Shown here: one piece after another, positions 34,340-44,238 of the stretch
Layout of the letters: every line of letters begins with the position of its first letter
Numbering within the stretch: position 1 is the stretch's first letter
Assembly: GCA_031216445.1 (NCBI GenBank)
Contig: CM062212.1
Location: 4,753,501-4,817,500 of the forward strand
DNA from: Lateolabrax maculatus
Lineage: Eukaryota > Chordata > Actinopteri > Acropomatiformes > Lateolabracidae
Direction: 5' to 3'
DNA: 64,000 bases
Notes under the pieces: model-generated
What the model was told of the DNA's origin: nothing
What the model saw: only the letters and a program-made list of their open reading frames with translations
Databases searched by the model: none
Made by a program: the position numbers and the translations under genes

Positions 34340-34560
34340 CTGGCAGAAGGTCAGGGATATTGAACAGACAGGTTGCCAGAAGTTTGGCTTAGAGGATTCC
34401 CAGGGATCTCAGTTTGGCGCTTGTCAACGAGACTATTTATAGCATTTCCAAGCTCCTCTAATACAAATCTCTGTCCATCTGTGAAAATCAAACCCGATTG
34501 ACCTTTTTCCAATTCTTGTCGTACTCCACAGTGATGCACAGGGATAATCTGCAGTTAAGG
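34340..34560. promoter_or_regulatory. Candidate conserved block with a perfect MEF2 site
   Basis: CTATTTATAG at 34433-34442 fits the MEF2 consensus CTA(A/T)4TAG exactly. CTCTAATACAAATC follows. The minus strand is open over the whole block, so it could instead be an exon (see the overlapping entry). Confidence 0.25.
34351..34548 (-). CDS. Candidate terminal exon, unknown gene
   Basis: On the minus strand a pyrimidine-containing tract ending ACTGCAG lies directly before 34548. From there 65 codons stay open to a TGA. The peptide has a protein-like mix of residues (for example QELEKGQSGLIFTDG, then RFVLEELGNAINSLVDK) with no low-complexity bias. I do not recognise a family. No strong donor follows, so it would be a last exon. 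A conserved non-coding element that happens to be open is the main alternative. Confidence 0.2.
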   Translation of the reverse strand: MIPVHHCGVRQELEKGQSGLIFTDGQRFVLEELGNAINSLVDKRQTEIPGNPLSQTSGNLSVQYP

Positions 34561-35027
34561 GAGGATTGGGTTGATAAATAGGAATGGATCCTAATCTGTT
34601 TTTCGATTTTACACAACTTACTGTTCACTGCTCTTGGCCACTTTTTCAGTTCTTGTTTTCTCCAGATTTATCCTCCTACACAATATAACACTACATGAAC
34701 TCTGAAAATTGATAATACTCCACAAAGGTGCTGTAAGGCTTCATTAGGATGCTTTCAATGTTGATAATCTGGATGTATTAGACAATAACACAATAAAACC
34801 ACAACAAATCTCATACTGCTCAAAATGCAGAAGATTGTTCAAAATACAAAACTCTAGAGGCCTGAGGGCTCCAGGTTTTGTATTTCGAGTTTGCATGTTC
34901 TCATGAGCATGGGCGGAAATAACGGGGGAAGCAGGGGTGGTTTGGAACCCACTTCCTGGGAAAAACAAGAGTTTTTAAGTTTCCAACCCCAAAAGATGTG
35001 TGTTAGGCATTAGGTGTATTTTTTCCA
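34561..35027. other. Non-coding sequence without clear features
   Basis: Nothing recognisable. Confidence 0.45.
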
Positions 35028-35430
35028 TACACAAAATACAGCAAAGGCTGATGGGAATGTCTTTAGCTTTGTGCATATTTGTTCATAAACCAAAGAATTG
35101 GACAAATAAAGAAATTTGAAAAGTCAGGGGATCAACAAAGATTTTGCAATTCACCCTAAAGAGAAGATAAATGTCTGAATCAAATTTCATGGCAATTCAT
35201 CCAGTAGTTCAGATATTTCACCTAAAATCGCAAAGATCAACCTGTTGGTGAATAAAAAAGTTGGTGTCTTCACCTGGGACTCTTGAGTTTCTGTACAAAA
35301 TTCTGGGTCATTCAATTCACTGGATAAGTAAAATGTATTTACTGACTTTACTACAGTTCAGTTCAACCTCTGGTGACCATGGACATCTGTATAAAAATGT
35401 TATAGCAATCCATCCAGCAGCTACTGAGTA
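35028..35430 (-). mobile_element. Family C interspersed repeat, copy 1
   Basis: Reading the plus strand: GCTGATGGGAATGTC, AAACCAAAGAATTGGACAAA, AAGTCAGGGGATCAACAAAG, then ATTTCATGGCAATTCATCCA and AGATATTTCACC. A second module follows (GTGACCATGGACATCTGTA, AGCAATCCATCCAGCAGCT). This is a widespread percomorph repeat made of tandem modules around the CATGGCAATCCATCCA word. Orientation is set relative to copy 2 (57.15 kb), which reads in the opposite sense. It is non-coding. Confidence 0.6.
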
Positions 35431-35863
35431 CTGTACACCCACCTTACCCCAAACACAAAGAGCCCCTTGACATTCTGTAGTCTACAAAATTACATCAGCA
35501 CAGCTTTATTGGGAATATTTGGTCTTCCACCATTTTTCATCAATGTAAAGTAGAAATTCAATATTTATCTGAGCTGCAGCCTCGTTTTACAGCAATCATT
35601 CCAAGTCCTCGCTGTTAATTTGACAATGACAGATGGTGCCACATTGGTTAAAATGATACACAGCATCTTCAACCTCCATGTTCAGAGTCTCTGTTACATT
35701 AGGCCATAACATTCACACGGATAAGAGTGAGAGATCACCACTGTCATTACTTCCAAATGATTTGCTATAACGAGGACTCAACCCCCCCCCCGTGTATCTC
35801 AACGATTAGTGTGTTTGTCAATGTGTGTACATGCATGTCTGCATGGTGGCCTGTGGTCACTAT

Positions 35864-35898
<35 letters not shown>

Positions 35899-36043
35899 TG
35901 TCTGGCCCTTATCTAAAGGTTAATGAGTGGGGAGTCACCACATTGTAACACAGAGGTTCCTCTACAGCCCAGAGTTAATTGGGACAACTCTTTAACTTTA
36001 TGGTTAATGATGTCAGACACCAGCCTTGACATGGTAGGTATGT

Positions 36044-36045
<2 letters not shown>
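35431..36045. other. Non-coding sequence between repeat tracts
   Basis: Contains the TG array at 35869-35897 and a nine-C run near 35783. Nothing else is recognised. Confidence 0.45.
35869..35897 (+). repeat. (TG)n microsatellite
   Basis: An uninterrupted TG array of about 14 units. Confidence 0.9.

Positions 36046-36100
<55 letters not shown>
36046..36100 (+). repeat. Long (GT)n microsatellite
   Basis: An uninterrupted GT array of about 27 units. Confidence 0.9.
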
Positions 36101-36102
<2 letters not shown>

Positions 36103-37088
36103 ATGCATTTGTGGGATAGAAAAGGTATAAGAACATAAATGAGAACATGGCAACATTTCACTGTTAAAACATTTGATTTATTATATACTTGATACTTATG
36201 CCAAATTAAAATAACTCTCCAATTCCAGAGCTTCAGGAGTGCACCACACCAGCTGTGGACAGCATTATTGATCAATGTTGATCATCCAGAACAATGCTGC
36301 CCTGACTAATAGCACAAATGCAAAATCAGATGCTGTTTCATGTCGTCAGCTTCTTCGGGGTTACCAAGGGTTAAGTTTTCACACACATTTCAAACCACAT
36401 CAAAACTCACCTGTAACTGCAAAAAGAAAAGCTGTCAGACATTCAACCTGCAGCTCAGCATAAAGCACCACTGTCGGACATGACCAAAGAGAAGCATACA
36501 GACACAGTACAATTATAATTTAAGTTGGAAAACAAGAATAAAGTCAAACAATATGAAAGGCCAGTTTAAATGTTTTAAATAAAAGTACAGTCCAGAGTAA
36601 AACCAGCTGAGGGACGAAACCTGTTTCAATCCCAAAATAACTTGTTATTGATTCAGCCAATAAGATCCTTCAAAATTCAAGATTAACATTGTCCTTCAGT
36701 TTTAAATAATTCAGAGGTTTGCTTATTGTAATCTTAAATATGTATATTATATATACCATAAGAATGCAAATATTTAAGGAAAGTCAAAGATTTTGGCTTT
36801 TCATCCTATGCACCTGATTATAATCAGGGAAACCGAACAATTAATAAATTCTATGAAAAAACAGTCTGGGCCAGTCAACTAAAACTCAGGATTAAGTGAA
36901 TCTTATTGATTTAATGATGAGGAAATAGGCTTGTTGCAGCAGTAAAGAGTATAAAGCAAAAAAAACAACTAGGGGAAATTAAATATAACCCAATCGATAC
37001 GGCACTAGGACCTGTCATGAGTGAATGAATGGATGAGGGTATGACAGACAGCTTTACAGTCAGTGATACACTGCATTGCATCTGTAGG

Positions 37089-37091
<3 letters not shown>
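36101..37091. other. Non-coding sequence without clear features
   Basis: Ordinary A+T-rich sequence. TTGATCAATGTTGATCA near 36267 is a small inverted repeat. Confidence 0.45.

Positions 37092-37146
<55 letters not shown>
37092..37146 (+). repeat. Long (GT)n microsatellite
   Basis: An uninterrupted GT array of about 27 units. Confidence 0.9.
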
Positions 37147-37149
<3 letters not shown>

Positions 37150-37319
37150 AAGAGACGAATTGTCAGCGGTGCAGTGTGATTTACACACAGCCTTTACGGT
37201 AAAGTACCATGAAGAACATTAGACAAATGACACTGAGACCAGGAAAGATTGATTATAGGCGGATAGGCAAAGGAGGGGAGGGGGTGCAGGGGGGTTACAG
37301 ACACACACACACACAAATA

Positions 37320-37480
37320 CGCCTCCACACTGAGATCAGGGCCAAAACGAGCTGTAACCGAAACTCATCCTAATGGGTCAGTTTAGCTGGAAAGCATACC
37401 CTATTAAATATGCATAATATTCAGCAAAGTCATGTAGAGTAGCCACTCTGAGTCACTGAGGGAACAGGCCAGGATCTTAG
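37320..37480. promoter_or_regulatory. Candidate conserved non-coding element
   Basis: Repeat-free sequence holds TATTAAATATGCATAATATT near 37401 (POU/homeodomain-like) followed by CAGCAAAGTCATG. A short AC run precedes it (37300-37315). The call rests on texture only. Confidence 0.22.
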
Positions 37481-40440
37481 TCAGAGCCTGCACACACACA
37501 AAGACACGAGGCAAATCCTACACATTACTTCAGCCGTTGATAAGGATGAAACGTTAATGATCCCAGTGGGGAAACAGCGCAGAGAAACAGTAACATGATA
37601 CAACAAAAGCTCGACAGAATTTAGTTAAGAATAGAATAAACGGCAAAGTCAAAAGAAATATCTACTGCATATAACAGCTCGAGAACAAACTGAGACAAAA
37701 GGAAATAAACAAGAAATTTCAACTTTTATTAAAAATATAAATCATGCAGTGTGCAGATTTTAATAGTTGTTTATATTCCTGTTTATATTCCATCTATTTA
37801 GTTTTAATCCTCTCATATTTTATTCTATTTTATTTTTATTTTTAGCATTATGATTATAATTATTGCTTTTTACCTTTTTTTTAGAATTACTTAAATTGTA
37901 TTTGTATGTTTATTAAGTCCCACTGTATGTACTTTTGCAAATTATTTTATGAAGGTGCTTTACACATAGTTGTTAATGATATTATTTTGACAAACAACCA
38001 CACTAATCCTACATAAACTTTCATGCAGTGTAAGCCACATTTCCAAATTTAAGATGAAGGAAAACTCTCCCACTCCAGTGACCAATCACTACTGAATTAG
38101 ACTGACAGTACACAACAAGCAAGTTTTAAAAATAAACTTCCAAAACTTCCGAAACTCATAAAGCTCTTTGATTGGAAGTTATTAGTAGTAAATTAGCACA
38201 TCAAGGTCCTCGTGAGGCACATAGAGCTTTAACAAGTCTGCAGATGTTTGTGTGCATGCTCAGCTGTTTAACTCACAGTTGTGTCAACGCACAGCGACCC
38301 AAAACTGTCACAACTTTTTTTCTGCTGTGTCTCCTACTAAAATTAAATAACCAAAGTTGTAGTTGTTGGTTGATATATGGGACGGTAAACTTCTCATCTT
38401 GTTTCCTTACTTTCACTCTCACACGAACAACTTTAAATCTTTAAACTTGCAGGGAACCACTCACTCTGGGTGGCTGTCTGTTTGTGCTCTTGTGCTTCTG
38501 TCTTTGGCCTTCATACAAACATGATGTGGTGAACACAGACCTCTGAAAAGATCACACTGTGGCTGACCAAAGACAAAAACTTTGGGATTATAGTTGTTGT
38601 TTTTTGATCCACTTTCTTGATTCTTCTGAGGCTCTCTGACATATTTTGCGGCCTGCAGCTCACTTGTCATGGAGGTGGATTACTTGTTATCACATGACCT
38701 ACTTAGGGAGCTCTGGTCAAATAATAGCAGTTTACATCTGTGACTAGTTCATGGACTACACTTTCAACAAACTGCACTGATCCATTATTGATAGTATCAA
38801 CAAGTTGTGAATGAAAGCTCCAGAAAACCAAGTGAGTTAACCTTGTGAAAATCATTGTTTGCCATTACCATTGTTATTTCCAAGATCAAGAGCGAACCTT
38901 CAAACTCAAGTTTAGGTTGGTTTAGTGGTTTCAGTAAACTTAGTCATTATATGATGAGGATACATGTCCAAAATCCAGTGTATACTCACTCAACAGACCT
39001 AGGTAGCCAAACTGACTAATATTTTTTCCAGAAAACAGTAACTAGCTTCATGTCCTGCTATAGTAAAATTTTACATTTCAGAAGGTGACTCGTGGATCTG
39101 ATGCAGTTTGGCAGCATATTTGAATGAGAATACAAAATTGAGGAATTGCAGAAACAGATGGCAGTGACAGCACTGTGATGTTTATAATATCTAGGGGGAA
39201 AAAACTTTAAAATGGAGCTGAGTATTCTTTAATCACAAAAGCTTCCACGGGTTGTCACCATCGCTGGTCATTTAACAGAGAAAATTGTGGCACTTTACTT
39301 GAAATGATGCTCATATGACACTAAAAGCACATTCTTAGAGCTTAATAATTATTATGATCAGAGCAGGATATTCTAACATTTGCTGGGTTATATTGTAAGT
39401 GAAACCGGTCTTTGCTTTCAGTGGGTCTAGGGTGTGATTTCCTTGAAATGTGTCAGTCCACTTCAGGTAAAGGGTTTCCAAGAAAATCTTACAGTTTTTC
39501 AAAAAACCTTGTGTTCCAGACCAAAATACACCCAGACACAGCAGGTGCAGTAGTAAATGCAGTTGTTACACAGGTGCTATCCTCACTTCAGCAGACACTA
39601 AGGTAGAAGGAAATGGACAGACAGCATTCATTCTTTTGGAAAGCCCTGAGGGGCTGCTGAGAACAGAGGCCAGTTTCACACACAGAATCCAAACAGCCAA
39701 CCTGAACGTAAACTCTAAACCGCTGTGGGATTCATACTTCTGTGGACATTTTGTTGTTCTTAAAGGTATCGGTAACTCATCTGGCCTGCAGCAAAAGACA
39801 GGCTAAGACAAAAAACCTTGATCCATGGCAAAACTGCCCAAGGGCAAGACCACCGCACACGCCGCAACACAAGCCTCTGCCTCCATAATAAAGCTGTCCT
39901 ACGGTCTGTAAGCTTTTCCGCTTTCCACTGCCCTGAGGTTGCTCGGCCTTCAGCCCTCTCCCCTGGACACCCACACATTCAAATAAATACACAAATTGAA
40001 CGCACACTTGACAGACACATGCATGCACCCCCAACAGGCACACAATGCTTGGCTGGCCATGAATTTCCTCTAACGCCCCGTTACACTCTGTCAGTCAGTC
40101 AACACAAGATGGAGCAGAGAGTTAGGAGACTGATTGACTGTCTGGCCCCAAACTGCCCCAGACTGAGTTAAACAGTATCCAGTGACTTGTGTGACTTTGT
40201 AATAATTGCTTCAATTTAAAAGATAAGTCATATTCTGCAGAAATTATTCATTTATTCTGTAAACAAATAGGAAATCAAGAGCGGAACTGGAGTAACCCAG
40301 ACAACCAGGCGAGGGTTGGAGATACAAACCTGTAGACGAAAAAAAAAAAAGGAAGCTATTTTGGAAGAGCAGGCAACAAAAGCAGCTGGACAAATATATC
40401 TATTAATCAATGAATCATTTCAGCTCTAATCCCCATTTTG
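37481..40440. other. Non-coding sequence without clear features
   Basis: A+T-rich, with T-rich tracts around 37800-37900. Frames at 38461-38670 (minus) and 39818-40171 (plus, 117 codons, with two other frames also open there) show no domain. The 39.8-40.1 kb stretch is repeat-free and somewhat richer in G+C. Confidence 0.4.
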
Positions 40441-40450
40441 CTATATGAAC

Positions 40451-40650
40451 CAGGGCTGCAGTTTACAATTAATTTCATAATTAATTAATTTGTCAGTTAT
40501 TGTATTATGTAATTTAGTCTACAAATGTCAAAAGTAAAAAAATCCTATCACAGTTTTCCGGTCCAGAGTCCAAAGTGATTTGTCCGAACAAGAGTAAAAA
40601 GACAAAAATGAAGAATTCATTTTACATTGAAAAAAAAAAGAAAATTCTGG
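40451..40650 (+). mobile_element. Family A interspersed repeat, copy 5 (5' part)
   Basis: It begins CAGGGCTGCAGTTTACAATT and continues with TTAATTAATTTGTCAGTTAT, TAGTCTACAAATGTC, TATCACAGTTTTCC and CAGAGTCCAAAGTGATTTGT. The 3' terminal part is missing. This copy keeps the start of the family best. Confidence 0.6.
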
Positions 40651-40976
40651 GATTTTATGCAAATGTTCACACCCCTGAAACTACCATCACCTCCCACTGT
40701 GATGATGTTGGAAATGCAACTTTAAGAGACTAACTGGCTGCACAGTCAGCTGACTGGCACCTCCATGCAGTTTTTACAGGCTGATTCCACTTTTTTGTGT
40801 ACAGGCATTCACCCCCAGATGGCTAGCATGTCATCCAAGTGCTTGGCGACCCCATAAATGTCAGGTCATTTCAACGTCACTTCTCCAACATCTACTCTGG
40901 TGCAAAAGGACGTTTTCTCTGGCGAACCTGTCAGCTTTATAAGGCTGTTAAAATGATCAAAGTCCCTTTTAGAAAC

Positions 40977-41060
40977 CCTGAGAGAGAGAAGGAGAGGGAA
41001 AGAAAGAGAGAGCTAGAGACGAGAGGAGAGAGCGCAGACAAACATGCAGACAGACAGTCA
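40977..41060 (+). repeat. Purine-rich (GA-rich) tract
   Basis: Nearly continuous G/A with GAGAG motifs, followed by CAGACAGACAGTCAGACAG. Confidence 0.7.
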
Positions 41061-41129
41061 GACAGGAGGCGATGGGGTATAAACACAAAGGCAGACAGAG
41101 AATTGAAGAGCTCAGAATGAAATAAGAAG

Positions 41130-41380
41130 ACATATTAGCCCTTTGAGAACGGCAGGACATGGTTATCAAGCCGGGCCCTACGCTGTTGCCTTTGGTACTA
41201 ATTACACTTTGTAGTAAATCTCCAGACAGACACTTTGAGTGATAATGAGCAGCGCTGAAGCAAACATGATGTAATCTATGAGCCAAAGCCGGTAATGTAA
41301 AAGAGGAGCGCAGGCTGGTGATGGAGCAACTAAATGAATGAGTGAGCAACGGTTCTCTAAGCAGTCCAGTGAAGGAAGGA
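41130..41380. promoter_or_regulatory. Candidate conserved non-coding element
   Basis: Repeat-free, balanced composition. It includes GGTACTAATTACACTTTG, TGAGTGATAATGAGCAGCGC and AACATGATGTAATCTATGAG. Minus-strand frames (40969-41385, 41202-41510) are open but have no domain. Confidence 0.3.
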
Positions 41381-41541
41381 AACAATAGTGGGATACTTTA
41401 ATCATCATGTTTTTTGGGTCACACAGGTGTTTTCTTGTGACACTGTAATGTAAATGACTATCATTTTTGCTCTGCTGTGTCTTCAAGAAGTGTTTTTGTG
41501 GTTTAGGCATTTGACCAGTTAAAGAAAAGCCTCACTTCCAG

Positions 41542-41551
41542 CTGTCAATCA
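41542..41551 (+). promoter_or_regulatory. PBX-MEIS/PREP-type composite site
   Basis: CTGTCAATCA is the exact complement of the consensus TGATTGACAG bound by PBX with PREP/MEIS. A further TGATTG lies about 18 bases downstream. A ten-base match can occur by chance. Confidence 0.2.
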
Positions 41552-41894
41552 GCTGCACACTGATTGCTACAGGCCGGAGTGGAGGGAGCAGGAGCAGGGC
41601 TGACAGCATTTGTCTGCTTGTTTTGTTTTAAAGTTACTGCAGTTTTAAAAGTCTTTGGATTTGTTCTTCACACATAATATGGAGATAACATTTGCATGTT
41701 TAAAATAATGATACACAGCCTTATATAGATTATGCATAAAACAAACTTGATCATGCAAATAACTATTAATGCATTTATACACTGTATAATCTGACACTAA
41801 CACACTGTATTATTCTGTCAGTTTCATCTTTTCTAAATCTTAAAAGATTATTTTGCCTTCACAGAGTTGAGATTAAATAGAAAGTAACATTAAA

Positions 41895-41978
41895 AATATG
41901 GAGAGAAAGAGGAGCATCACGTGCAACACATGTCTCCAGCTGGATTTGAACCAGAGACGCAGCGATTACATCCATTTC
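41895..41978 (-). mobile_element. tRNA-derived SINE fragment
   Basis: On the minus strand, GGTTCAAATCC (41942-41952) matches the RNA polymerase III B box. The following AGCTGGAGACATGTGTTGCA then CGTGATGCTCC resembles the tRNA-unrelated body of a common percomorph SINE. The A box side is too diverged to place, so this is a partial copy. Confidence 0.45.
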
Positions 41979-43108
41979 AAAATGTAAATACCATTACAAA
42001 TTGTACATGTATCAACACCTCGTAATCTAATCTCATCTGTACAAATCAGGTATTGTTTTTCACATGCTGACAGGAAGAAAGAGAGAGTGATCATCACAAA
42101 GTGCTAAAAGAAACAAGAAACGAGCATCAGAAAGAAGAGAAAGAAGAAAGTCAGAGAGACTGAGAGGACACTTGTTTTAATTATTTGTTCCTCATGATGT
42201 TATCTACTTTCTGATTAATTCAAATAGTTCAGATGGATTAGTAAATAAATTACAAAGTCCTGACTGTGAGTCCGCTGTCTCGTAGCACATTTCCCAATCT
42301 CTATTTTTCATGGAGGACTTGTTTCCACTCTGATGTTGTTGTGCAAAAAGAGATGCGAGGAGCACTGGTGTTAAAAGCACTGGTTTGATAGAGGTGGATA
42401 ACAGCTGGCCTATAATACATACAAGTGCATGCAGATACAGCACAGCACTCGCAAAAGTAGTGGCGTACACACATTTGGGTACATTTATACAGCAGATGTT
42501 GGACTCTTCTCTTGGTTTAATTTGACATCAGGTTCATAAGCAAAGTCACTCTAGGTGCATTGTTAAAATACCTCACACACATTTAAAGCCAAAGCCATGG
42601 ACTCAGGGATTATTAAATTCCCTAAAGTAACAATAATAAACTTTCCCTCCAAAACTGCACAAGCCTCAGTGTATCCCTAGTAATTGAGATGGAGAGATCC
42701 CAACAGTTCCCCTGATAGGCAGCAACAGGCCACGATACACTTCACTTTGAAATATTAAGACCACTTAGGTGCCCTGCTGAGTTTCCTTGGTCTAACAAAC
42801 ATGTTGAGATCCCACCAGAACAACAACAACTGAGAGATAAATATTCTACAGAACCAATTCAGTCCATAACATTAATACTAAAACACGACTATTCATATTT
42901 TACAACTTTGTAAATAAACAGCATGAAAGCCTAACAATGTACATGGCAAATTAACCAGCAAAAGAAAAGGAAGCTCAGCCACAATAAGAAATTAATTCAC
43001 AATTAATGCCCAAGCAAATAACAGCACAGATGGCAGCAACGTAACCGCAAATATTAGCCAGCAGACACCGAGATATTGGTGACAGGCAGTTCTAGGTGGG
43101 AACATAAC
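41979..43108. other. Non-coding sequence without clear features
   Basis: Ordinary sequence; an 88-codon minus-strand frame (42204-42470) has no domain. Confidence 0.45.
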
Positions 43109-43275
43109 AGAAGTGGTGGAAAGTAACTAAGTACATTAACTCAAGTACTGTGCTTGAGTACATTTCTGAGGTTCTTTATTTGCTACTTTATACTTCTACT
43201 CCACTAGAGTTATTTGATCACTTCAGTTAAATACATGATGATGTATTGATGCCAAATTAGTAATTTATTGGTGAT
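43109..43275 (+). mobile_element. Ubiquitous teleost repeat (AAGTAACTAAGTACA type)
   Basis: The wording AGTGGTGGAAAGTAACTAAG, TACATTAACTCAAGTACTGT, TTGAGTACATTTCTGAGG and ACTTTATACTTCTACTCCAC is that of a very high-copy teleost interspersed repeat. About 160 bases remain and the 3' part is diverged. It is non-coding. Confidence 0.6.
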
Positions 43276-43559
43276 AAATTATGACAAATCCGATCATTGG
43301 ATATATATATTATGTCTTACTTTGAAAAAACATCTGTTATACATTTGATTCATTCCTTTCTTTCTTTTATCAGACAGTCAATGTTGACTTCTTGGACATA
43401 ACCATGCAATGTAAGAAGCACGATGACCAGTAGAGGCTGCTGTCCTGTTTGTTTACCAAGAAAAACACTGGTGCTGTATGACATTAGTATTAATATTTTG
43501 TGTTCAAATTGTACATGCAGCATGTCAGAACAGAAGTCATATGTAGCAGTAAAACAAAG

Positions 43560-43700
43560 GCGATCCCCCTCCTGGAAGAGTAGACTCTCTTTTTTTCCCT
43601 GGGTTCAAGTCCCAGCAGGACTCTCTGTGTGCTTCTTCTCATTTATATCCCTCCATAATCCTTCCCTCAGCTGTTAAGGCCAATAAATAGGGCTGTCAGG
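43560..43700 (+). mobile_element. Possible tRNA-derived SINE fragment
   Basis: GGGTTCAAGTCCC at 43602-43614 fits the B box, with a tRNA-like stem CTGGG...CCCAG around it. An AATAAATAGG tail lies near 43682. No clear A box is visible upstream. It could also be a chance match. Confidence 0.3.
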
Positions 43701-43818
43701 GAGGAATAATAGGCAAGGGAGTAGAAATGCTCACTCAATGAGGAAAAACACTGCCCATGGTAGTTAAGCCAACACTGGATAGCTGCTTAAAGTTTTTGGT
43801 CGGCACAGCAAGCAGGAT

Positions 43819-43840
43819 GGGGGGGGGGGGGGGGGGGGGG
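43819..43840 (+). repeat. Run of 22 G
   Basis: Twenty-two consecutive G on the plus strand, in A+T-rich surroundings. Confidence 0.9.
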
Positions 43841-43954
43841 ACAGTAGCTGGTAGTTTTCGCTCTAACTGCATCCACAGATAGACAATCAACCATGAACAG
43901 TAAGTATCAGCAAAGAGAAAGTATCACCCTGATATGTATTCACAAAGCCCCCAC

Positions 43955-44085
43955 AAAAACCCTCTCTGTGAAATATGAATTATGAATTAATATGAATTAT
44001 GGCCCTGCAGGACTGTGGCGTCTGCTCATTAATCAGTGTGTTTTCAGTAGAGAGCCCGATTCCCACCATGTTAATTCAAAAAGAA
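43955..44085. promoter_or_regulatory. Candidate conserved non-coding element with repeated TATGAATTA
   Basis: Three copies of ATGAATTA/ATGAATTAT lie within 30 bases (43973-44001), followed by TCTGCTCATTAATCAGTGTG. Clustered A+T homeodomain-like words in otherwise unique sequence suggest a regulatory element. Confidence 0.22.
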
Positions 44086-44198
44086 CAGGTACTGTAGGCA
44101 CATGTACAAATGCGCAAACACAAACAAACGAGCAAATTATATTTGGACTCAATTAAGGACTTCCAATCAATGTGGTCATTTACCTGCTTACACTGTTT

Positions 44199-44238
44199 AT
44201 TATTATTATTATTATAGAGGTTTTTTTTTTTTTTTTTT
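44199..44238 (+). repeat. (ATT)n followed by poly(T)
   Basis: About five ATT units, a short spacer, then 18 T (44221-44238). Confidence 0.8.

Noticed and set aside
39818..40171. 117-codon plus-strand frame
   Set aside because: Three frames are open over the same stretch, so openness reflects composition. No domain is visible.
40969..41385. 138-codon minus-strand frame
   Set aside because: Half of it is the complement of the purine tract (Ser/Leu/Cys-rich) and no domain is visible.
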